Notes under the pieces: generated by a model
Databases searched by the model: none
What the model saw: only the letters and a program-made list of their open reading frames with translations
Told to the model about the DNA's origin: nothing
Translations under genes and position numbers: made by a program
Part shown: positions 1 to 4,491 of the stretch, in pieces
How positions within the stretch are numbered: the stretch's first letter is position 1
How the letters are laid out: the number at the start of each line of letters is the position of its first letter
From: Ga0074130 sp035565355
Lineage (GTDB): Bacteria > Pseudomonadota > Gammaproteobacteria > Burkholderiales > Rhodocyclaceae
Assembly (NCBI GenBank): GCA_035565355.1
Contig: DATMSM010000026.1
Coordinates: 1-7,095, forward strand
Direction of reading: 5' to 3'
Length of the DNA: 7,095 nucleotides

Positions 1-22
1 GTTCGCATTGCTGCGAGAACTA

Positions 23-52
23 CCCCTAACGCAACTGGAATTGCGTTAGGGG
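23..52. repeat. Perfect 12-bp inverted repeat, 6-nt spacer
   Basis: The arm CCCCTAACGCAA (23-34) is exactly complementary to TTGCGTTAGGGG (41-52), with CTGGAA between. No T-tract follows on either strand, so it is not a classical intrinsic terminator. It sits where a leftward transcript from the candidate promoter at 54-81 would start, so an operator is possible. An outer pair, GAGAAC (15-20) with GTTCTC (63-68), could extend the symmetry. Confidence 0.7.
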
Positions 53-53
53 A

Positions 54-81
54 ATGATAACCGTTCTCAATAACTTTGCAA
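54..81 (-). promoter_or_regulatory. Candidate leftward sigma70 promoter overlapped by a Fur-box-like dyad
   Basis: On the minus strand a -35-like TTGCAA (76-81) is followed after 16 nt by a -10-like TATCAT (54-59). Across the -10 and spacer lies TGATAAC-C-GTTCTCA (55-69), a 7-1-7 dyad that matches the classical Fur consensus TGATAAT-n-ATTATCA at 11 of 14 arm positions, with symmetric changes at the centre. The window begins with GTTCGCATT (1-9), which resembles the right half of another proteobacterial Fur site. The arrangement suggests an iron-repressed gene to the left. The call rests on motif shape only. Confidence 0.4.
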
Positions 82-88
82 GCATTTT

Positions 89-119
89 CTGAAAATAATT
101 TCCGGGCCCCGCCCGGAAA
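89..119 (-). terminator. Intrinsic terminator of the rluD-pgeF unit
   Basis: On the minus strand, downstream of the pgeF stop, a 9-bp stem is formed by TTTCCGGGC (111-119 read leftward) and its complement (99-107) with a 3-nt loop (108-110). It is followed by an A/T-rich run containing TTATTTT (98-92). The stem is GC-rich in the middle and ends about 25 nt after the stop codon, a normal place for a rho-independent terminator. The T-tract is interrupted by one A, so efficiency may be moderate. Confidence 0.72.
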
Positions 120-140
120 ATTTAAATCATTGATTTAAAT
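120..140. repeat. 21-bp AT-rich palindrome directly behind pgeF
   Basis: ATTTAAATCA (120-129) and TGATTTAAAT (131-140) are perfect inverted repeats around a single T (130). It starts 3 nt beyond the pgeF stop codon, between the stop and the terminator stem. The stem would be weak in RNA (mostly A-U), so a protein-binding dyad is as likely as an RNA structure. No known site was recognised with confidence. Confidence 0.6.
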
Positions 141-143
141 AAA

Positions 144-869
144 TTACTCCCGCCAGATGAGGCTGGCCATGCGCCCGGTGGCGCCGTCGCGCCGGTAGGA
201 ATAGAAGCGTTCGGCGTCGCTGACTGTGCACAACCCGCCGCCATAGACGGAAAGCAGGCCCATGTCCTGCAGGCGCAGGCGCGCCAGGGCATAGATATCG
301 GCCAGCCATTTATCGCCGTGTGCGACGAAGGCTGTGGCGCATGCTGTGTCGTGCGCCAGAAAGGCCGCCCTCACCTCGTCGCCAACCTCGAAGGCCTGCG
401 CACCGATGGCCGGGCCGAACCAGGCCATGATCTGATCCGGCGGCGCCTGCATGGCGCGCACGGTGTTTTCCAGGACGCCGGACAGGAGGCCGCGCCAGCC
501 GGCATGAGCGGCGCCCACCTGCTGTCCGTCCAAGGTGCAGAACAGTACCGGCAGGCAATCCGCAGTAAGAACGGCGCAGATTTGCCAAGGCTCGAAACTC
601 ACGCTCGCATCAGCCGTGCAGCCCGCCCGTGCGCTTTCGGCGACAACACAGTCGGTGCCATGCACCTGCTCCAGCCACAAGGGGTCAGCCGGCAGGCGGG
701 CGCGCAGCCAGGCGCGATTGAGTGCCACGTGGGCAGGATCGTCGCCGACATGAGTAGCCAGGTTAAGGCCTTGCCAGGGTCCGGTGCTGGCACCACCAGC
801 ACGTGTCGTCACGCGGGCATGCACGTTCCCGGGTGCAGGCCAGTCCGGCATCAGAAAATCGCTAGTCAC
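144..869 (-). CDS. pgeF: Peptidoglycan editing factor PgeF (YfiH/laccase-domain, DUF152 family)
   Basis: A 241-residue protein that follows E. coli YfiH/PgeF over its full length. Diagnostic segments are GLNLATHVGDD (34-44), WLEQVHGTD (65-73), LTADCLPVLFC (101-111), AAHAGWRG (120-127), FGPAIGAQAFEVG (141-153) and the C-terminal FYSYRRDGATGRMAS. His70, Cys105 and His122 are the expected metal ligands. The family is described as acting in the cytoplasm to remove mis-incorporated residues from peptidoglycan precursors; members have also been reported as polyphenol oxidases and purine-nucleoside enzymes, so the precise substrate is not settled by sequence. The start is GTG. An in-frame ATG lies at residue 7, but the GTG start gives an N-terminus matching the E. 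coli one (MTSDFLMPDWPAP against MSKLIVPQWPQP). No strong Shine-Dalgarno is seen; translation probably couples to rluD, whose stop is 5 nt upstream. Confidence 0.95.
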   Translation of the reverse strand: MTSDFLMPDWPAPGNVHARVTTRAGGASTGPWQGLNLATHVGDDPAHVALNRAWLRARLPADPLWLEQVHGTDCVVAESARAGCTADASVSFEPWQICAVLTADCLPVLFCTLDGQQVGAAHAGWRGLLSGVLENTVRAMQAPPDQIMAWFGPAIGAQAFEVGDEVRAAFLAHDTACATAFVAHGDKWLADIYALARLRLQDMGLLSVYGGGLCTVSDAERFYSYRRDGATGRMASLIWRE

Positions 870-874
870 GGCGG

Positions 875-1849
875 CTAAACGCTATGGCGCAGCGACACCA
901 GCAATGCGCTGAAGTCTTGCGGCAGCGGTGTTTCCCAGGCCATTTCCTCACCGCTTTTCGGATGCTCAAGGGCAAGACGCCAGGCATGCAGTGCCTGACG
1001 CGGAAAGGTATCCAGACGCGCATCGCCGCTGACCTTGCGGCCATAGACCTGGTCGCCGACGAGCGGATGGGCAATGTTGGCCATATGCACGCGGATCTGG
1101 TGGGTGCGGCCGGTTTCCAGGCGACACTCAAGCAGGGTGCAGCGCGTGAAGCGCTCCTGGATGACGTAGTGGGTGCGCGCCTCGCGGCCGCCCCCGACCA
1201 CGGCCATGCGCGTGCGGTCACGCGTGTGACGGCCGATGGGTGCATCGACCACTCCGTCCTGCAGCACCTGCCCCAGCGCCAGCGCCAGATAATGGCGGCG
1301 CACGGTGCGCGCCTGCAACTGACGCACCAAGGAGGTCTGTGCGGTCAGCGTCTTGGCCACCACCAGCAGACCGCTGGTGTCCTTGTCGAGCCGGTGCACG
1401 ATGCCGGCACGCGGTACTTCCGCCAGATGCGGTGCATGATGCAGCAGCGCGTTCATCAGGGTGCCGGACCAGTTGCCGCTGCCCGGATGTACAACCAGGC
1501 CGACCGGCTTGTTGATGACAATGAGAGTGTCGTCCTCGAACACGATGTCGAGCGGGATATCCTCCGCCTGCGCCGCCATGTCCTGCGGTGCGAGCTGAGC
1601 CTCCATGCTGACCACTTCCCCGCCCCAGACCTTGTGCTTGGGATCGCGCATTGCGCCATCCAGGCGGATATGGCCGTCCTTGAGCCAGGTCTGCAGGCGG
1701 CTACGCGAGTGATCGGGAAACATGCGCGCCAGGGCGGCGTCGAAACGCATGCCGCCACAGTCGGGGGGAACCGTCAGCAGGGTGGTTTCTTCAGAATCTG
1801 GGTCGAGTTCGGTGGCAGGGTCGGCTGGGCTATAATCACCGCCATTCAT
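875..1849 (-). CDS. rluD: 23S rRNA pseudouridine synthase RluD (positions 1911/1915/1917)
   Basis: A 324-residue RluA-family pseudouridine synthase (E. coli RluD has 326). An S4 RNA-binding domain lies near residues 30-95 (core FDAALARMFPDHSRSRLQTW). The catalytic domain follows, with the INKP motif (112-115), HRLDKDTSG whose Asp155 is the nucleophile, and LETGRTHQIRVHM (244-256). E. coli RluD makes the pseudouridines of helix 69 in 23S rRNA. The match runs end to end, and the pgeF/bamD neighbourhood is the E. coli one, favouring RluD over RluC or RluA. The start is uncertain. ATG at 1849 gives the family length and has purine-rich AGAAGAA before it. An in-frame ATG at 1897 adds 16 residues (MKKASRADADKD...), lacks a clear ribosome binding site and would overlap the bamD start codon. 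The frame stays open further upstream to 1999, antisense to bamD. pgeF follows after 5 nt. Confidence 0.94.
   Translation of the reverse strand: MNGGDYSPADPATELDPDSEETTLLTVPPDCGGMRFDAALARMFPDHSRSRLQTWLKDGHIRLDGAMRDPKHKVWGGEVVSMEAQLAPQDMAAQAEDIPLDIVFEDDTLIVINKPVGLVVHPGSGNWSGTLMNALLHHAPHLAEVPRAGIVHRLDKDTSGLLVVAKTLTAQTSLVRQLQARTVRRHYLALALGQVLQDGVVDAPIGRHTRDRTRMAVVGGGREARTHYVIQERFTRCTLLECRLETGRTHQIRVHMANIAHPLVGDQVYGRKVSGDARLDTFPRQALHAWRLALEHPKSGEEMAWETPLPQDFSALLVSLRHSV
1808..1836 (+). promoter_or_regulatory. Candidate bamD promoter inside the rluD 5' coding region
   Basis: A perfect -10 TATAAT lies at 1831-1836, about 60 nt upstream of the bamD ATG, in an otherwise GC-rich context. The -35 at 17-nt spacing (1808-1813, TTCGGT) is poor, so an activator, or an untypical -35, may be needed. 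The -10 lies within codons 5-7 of rluD counted from ATG 1849, so one DNA segment serves both purposes. Confidence 0.55.
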
Positions 1850-1883
1850 TTCTTCTGCGGAATCCTTGTCGGCATCCGCTCTT

Positions 1884-1887
1884 GAGG
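1884..1887 (+). promoter_or_regulatory. bamD ribosome binding site, fixing the start at the ATG-ATG pair
   Basis: GAGG (1884-1887) stands 8 nt before ATG 1896. This and the lipoprotein signal peptide that begins there rule out the upstream in-frame start at 1866, which would place ten non-hydrophobic residues in front of the signal peptide. Confidence 0.7.
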
Positions 1888-1895
1888 CTTTTTTC

Positions 1896-2693
1896 ATGAT
1901 GCGTAGTTTAGCGGTTTCTCTGCTCTTCGCCCTGCTGGTATCGGGTTGCGGCCTCTTCCCTGAACAGCCCGACGAAACGGCCGGCTGGTCAGCCAACAAG
2001 ATCTACAGCGCAGCCAAGGACGCCATGGCCGACGGCGCCTATGACAAGGCCGTCAAGTATTTCGAAAAACTTGAGGCGCGCTACCCCTACGGCCGCTACG
2101 CCCAACAGGCGCAGTTGGAAACTGCCTACGCCTACTACAAGCAGAATGAGGCAGTGTCCGCCGTCGCCGCCTGCGACCGCTTCATCCGTCTGCAACCCAA
2201 TCACCCGAATGTGGATTACGCCTACTACCTCAAGGGCCTGGCCAACTTCAACGAGGATCTGGGCATTCTTGGCTACATCAGCAACCAGGACCTGACCGAG
2301 CGCGACCCCAAGGCAGCGCGCGAATCCTTCGATGCCTTCCGCGATCTGGTGACGCGCTTCCCGGAAAGCAAGTACGCCGCTGATGCGCGTGACCGCATGA
2401 ACTATCTGGTCAATGCGCTCGCCTCGCACCAGGTGCACGTTGCCAACTACTATCTGCGCCGCGGCGCCTATGTCGCTGCCGTCAATCGCGCCCAGATCGC
2501 CATCAAGGAATATCCTGACGCACCCGCCAACGAAGCGGCGCTGGCCATCATGGTCAAGTCCTACGATGCACTCGGCATGAAGGACCTCCGCGACGACACG
2601 GAGCGTGTCATGCGCAAGAACTTCCCGAGCAGCGAGTACTACAGCCAGGGCAAGACCTACGGCCGCGATGTGCCGTGGTGGCAGCTCTGGTAA
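1896..2693 (+). CDS. bamD: Outer membrane assembly lipoprotein BamD (ComL/YfiO)
   Basis: A 265-residue lipoprotein (264 if the second of two adjacent ATGs is used). Residues 1-17 are a type II signal peptide: positively charged start, hydrophobic core LAVSLLFALL, lipobox VSGC with the acylated Cys18. The next residue is Gly, not Asp, consistent with sorting to the outer membrane. The rest is a helical tetratricopeptide-repeat domain, with typical segments such as YDKAVKYFEKLEARYPYGRYA, AVAACDRFIRLQPNHPNVDYAYYLKGL, ARESFDAFRDLVTRFPESKYA and the NRAQIAIKEYPD repeat. BamD binds BamA from the periplasmic side and is the essential lipoprotein of the BAM complex, which inserts beta-barrel proteins. 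The C-terminal PWWQLW resembles betaproteobacterial ComL proteins. It is monocistronic here, with its own -10 box and a strong terminator, and is divergent from rluD. Confidence 0.96.
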   Translation: MMRSLAVSLLFALLVSGCGLFPEQPDETAGWSANKIYSAAKDAMADGAYDKAVKYFEKLEARYPYGRYAQQAQLETAYAYYKQNEAVSAVAACDRFIRLQPNHPNVDYAYYLKGLANFNEDLGILGYISNQDLTERDPKAARESFDAFRDLVTRFPESKYAADARDRMNYLVNALASHQVHVANYYLRRGAYVAAVNRAQIAIKEYPDAPANEAALAIMVKSYDALGMKDLRDDTERVMRKNFPSSEYYSQGKTYGRDVPWWQLW

Positions 2694-2714
2694 GCCCCGC
2701 TATCTCTGCATGCA

Positions 2715-2745
2715 CAAAGGCCGCACTCGTGCGGCCTTTGTTTTT
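2715..2745 (+). terminator. Intrinsic terminator of bamD
   Basis: An 11-bp perfect stem, CAAAGGCCGCA (2715-2725) with TGCGGCCTTTG (2730-2740), closes a CTCG loop and is followed by TTTTT (2741-2745). It begins 21 nt after the bamD stop. cysB converges on it from the right (stop at 2763). On the minus strand the stem is not followed by a T-tract, so it should terminate cysB less efficiently. Confidence 0.93.
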
Positions 2746-2762
2746 GCTGAACGCCTTCAGAT

Positions 2763-3710
2763 TCAGATCGAGTAATCGCCCTCGCCACGCTCGTCACGGC
2801 TGGCGGCCGTCACTGCGGCTGCCGTCAGCTGCGGCGACAGCAATTCGAGAAAGACCTGGGTGAAGCGTCGCGGCAGCACGCCGCGACGCAGCGCCACGCG
2901 CGTCACCTGCACGCCGAACAGGTGGCCGGCATCAACGGCAACCAGCCCCTTGTCGCGCTCGGCATCGAAAGCCAGGCCGGCCAGGATGCCGACCCCCAGC
3001 CCCATCGCCACATAAGTCTTGATGACGTCTGAATCGACGGCGGTGAGAATCAGATTGGGCGAGATATCGGCTTTGGCGAAGGCCTCGTCGACACGGCTAC
3101 GCCCCGAAAAGGCCGGATCGTAGGTAACGATGGGATAGGCCGCCAAGGTCTGCAGCGACAGGTGAGCCTCACGCACAAGCGGATGCCCCTCCGGCACCAC
3201 GATCTTGTGTGTCCAGGAATAGGCGGGCATGGAGACGAGTGCGGCCGATGAGGTCAGCGACTCGGTGGCCAGGCCGATTTCGGCGTCGCCGCGCTGCACC
3301 AGCTCCGCCACCTGCAGCGGATTGCCGGCGCGAATGGCCAGACGCACACGCGGATAGCGACGGGTGAACTCGGCGACGATGCGCGGCAACACATAGCGCG
3401 CCTGCGTGTGTGTGGTCGCCACCGTCAAGGTGCCGGCGGCTTCGTCGCTGAACTCGGCGCTGACACGACGCAGGTTCTCGGCTTCCAGCAGCACCCGCCG
3501 CGCACTGGCAACGACGGCAAGACCTGCCGCCGTGAGCCCGGTGAAGCGCTTGCCCGAACGCTCGAAGATGGTTACGCCCAGTTCCTCCTCCAGCAGGCGG
3601 ATCTGCTTGCTGACCCCGGGCTGCGAGGTATACAGACGCTCCGATGCTGTGGTCACGTTGAGGCCGTTATCGACGACCTCGATCAGAAAACGGAGCTGCT
3701 GGAGCTTCAC
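2763..3710 (-). CDS. cysB: LysR-type regulator CysB, activator of sulfur assimilation
   Basis: A 315-residue LysR-family protein with close similarity to E. coli CysB (324). The N-terminal winged helix-turn-helix contains MKLQQLRFLIEVV, LYTSQPGVSKQIRLLEEELG and FERSGKR. The effector domain contains ATTHTQARYVLP (98-109), GLATE (146-150), W166, FSGRS (201-205) and DSDVIKTYVAMGLGVGIL. Thr100, Thr102, Gln103, Thr149 and Trp166 occupy the positions that bind sulfate in the enterobacterial CysB structure; position 202 is Ser where that protein has Thr. CysB activates cysteine-biosynthesis and sulfate-transport genes, with N-acetylserine/O-acetylserine as inducer. The start codon is GTG, required to give the conserved MKLQQLR beginning. 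AGG at 3718-3720 stands 7 nt upstream, inside the end of rlmB, whose TGA is only 3 nt before. Cotranscription with rlmB is therefore very likely. A Cbl-like paralogue role cannot be excluded. Confidence 0.9.
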   Translation of the reverse strand: MKLQQLRFLIEVVDNGLNVTTASERLYTSQPGVSKQIRLLEEELGVTIFERSGKRFTGLTAAGLAVVASARRVLLEAENLRRVSAEFSDEAAGTLTVATTHTQARYVLPRIVAEFTRRYPRVRLAIRAGNPLQVAELVQRGDAEIGLATESLTSSAALVSMPAYSWTHKIVVPEGHPLVREAHLSLQTLAAYPIVTYDPAFSGRSRVDEAFAKADISPNLILTAVDSDVIKTYVAMGLGVGILAGLAFDAERDKGLVAVDAGHLFGVQVTRVALRRGVLPRRFTQVFLELLSPQLTAAAVTAASRDERGEGDYSI

Positions 3711-3713
3711 CGC

Positions 3714-4454
3714 TCAGCCTGCGAGACGTTGGCGACGCGTCTCGAACAGGCACACGCCGGCCGCCACCGAAGCATTGAGACTCTCTACGCTACCGGCCAT
3801 CGGAATCTGCACCAGCTCGTCGCAGGTATCGCGCGTCAGGCGGCGCATGCCATCGCCCTCGGCGCCAATGACCCAGGCCAGTGGCTGCTTCTGCTCGACT
3901 TCGTAGAGTGTCTTCTCGGTGTCGCCGGTGGTACCGACGACAAGAATGTTTCTATCTTTGAGCTCGCGCAGCGTGCGCGCCAGATTGGTGACCATGATGT
4001 ACGGAACTGTATCGGCCGCGCCGCTCGCCACCTTGATGACGGTGGCATTAAGCCCGCAGGCGCGGTCCTTGGGGGCAATCACGGCATGCACGCCGGCCGC
4101 ATCGGCCACGCGTAGGCAGGCGCCGAGATTGTGCGGGTCGGTGATGCCATCCAGCACCAGCAGTAGCGGCGGCTCGTTGAGGACATCCAGCACGTCGTCC
4201 ACGCTGTGCGCAAGGACGACGACCTTGACCTTGGCCACCACGCCCTGATGACGCGTACCGTAGCCCATACCGTCAAGGCGGGCGCTGTCCACCGGCAGCA
4301 CGCGTACCTTGTGCAACTCGGCCAGCTTGAGCAGATCGCGCAGGCGCGCATCCTGACGCTGGCTGGAGACATATAACTCCACCACGCTTTCCGCATTCTG
4401 GCGCAAACGGGCGGTCACGGCATGAAAGCCGTGGATCATGCGAGTTTCAGACAA
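3714..4454 (-). CDS. rlmB: 23S rRNA (guanosine-2251-2'-O)-methyltransferase RlmB
   Basis: A 246-residue SpoU/TrmH-family (SPOUT) methyltransferase matching E. coli RlmB over its length. The N-terminal substrate-binding domain (residues 1 to about 80, with MIHGFHAV and HQGVVAKV) is followed by the knotted catalytic domain. Motif 1 is LDGITDPHNLGACLR (101-115; Asn109 and Arg115), motif 2 is WVIGAEGDGMRRL (194-206; Glu199) and motif 3 is IPMAGSVESLNASVAAG (217-233; Asn227). It uses S-adenosylmethionine to methylate the 2'-OH of G2251 in the peptidyl-transferase P loop. The start is TTG: it gives MSETRMIHG, close to MSEMIYG of E. coli, and has a good ribosome binding site. An ATG at residue 6 (4439) is too far from that site. 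It lies 37 nt downstream of rnr, as in the E. coli rnr-rlmB operon, and 3 nt ahead of cysB. Confidence 0.96.
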   Translation of the reverse strand: MSETRMIHGFHAVTARLRQNAESVVELYVSSQRQDARLRDLLKLAELHKVRVLPVDSARLDGMGYGTRHQGVVAKVKVVVLAHSVDDVLDVLNEPPLLLVLDGITDPHNLGACLRVADAAGVHAVIAPKDRACGLNATVIKVASGAADTVPYIMVTNLARTLRELKDRNILVVGTTGDTEKTLYEVEQKQPLAWVIGAEGDGMRRLTRDTCDELVQIPMAGSVESLNASVAAGVCLFETRRQRLAG

Positions 4455-4460
4455 ACTTTT

Positions 4461-4465
4461 CTCCC
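4461..4465 (-). promoter_or_regulatory. rlmB ribosome binding site, deciding the TTG start
   Basis: Read on the minus strand, GGGAG (4465-4461) is followed by six bases and then TTG (4454-4452). The spacing is ideal for this TTG, whereas the next in-frame ATG is 21 nt away. Together with the conserved MSE beginning this settles the unusual start. Confidence 0.8.
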
Positions 4466-4491
4466 GAGACGCTTTGGCGCCTCTCCTTCAT

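Larger units (their letters stand above)
1..143. other. Gene-free, dyad-rich intergenic region at the left edge
   Basis: No coding frame with family resemblance is visible here. The stretch is AT-richer than the rest of the window and holds, in order, a perfect 12-bp inverted repeat (23-34 with 41-52), a Fur-like 7-1-7 dyad (55-69), a small ATTTTC/GAAAAT palindrome (84-96), a GC-rich terminator stem (99-119) and an AT-rich 21-bp palindrome (120-140). The right half serves as the 3' end of the leftward rluD-pgeF unit. The left half looks like the promoter region of a leftward gene lying outside the window, which is an inference because that gene is not visible. Confidence 0.7.

Noticed and set aside
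318..878. Plus-strand open frame antisense to pgeF
   Set aside because: It is a shadow frame in a GC-rich gene, with no ribosome binding site and no domain pattern; PgeF is unambiguous on the other strand.
884..1885. Long plus-strand open frame antisense to rluD (about 333 codons)
   Set aside because: The product has no recognisable family and reads as a shadow of the GC-rich rluD codons. RluD matches its family end to end in the opposite frame.
1850..1999. Extension of rluD to an ATG at 1999
   Set aside because: The extra residues would lie wholly antisense to the bamD signal peptide and mature start, and have no counterpart in RluD proteins.
2747..2760. Short hairpin CTGAA/TTCAG between the bamD terminator and the cysB stop
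   Set aside because: Only 5 bp with no leftward T-tract; too weak to call a cysB terminator.
3408..4115. Plus-strand open frame spanning the cysB-rlmB junction
   Set aside because: It crosses two well-supported genes on the opposite strand and has no recognisable product.
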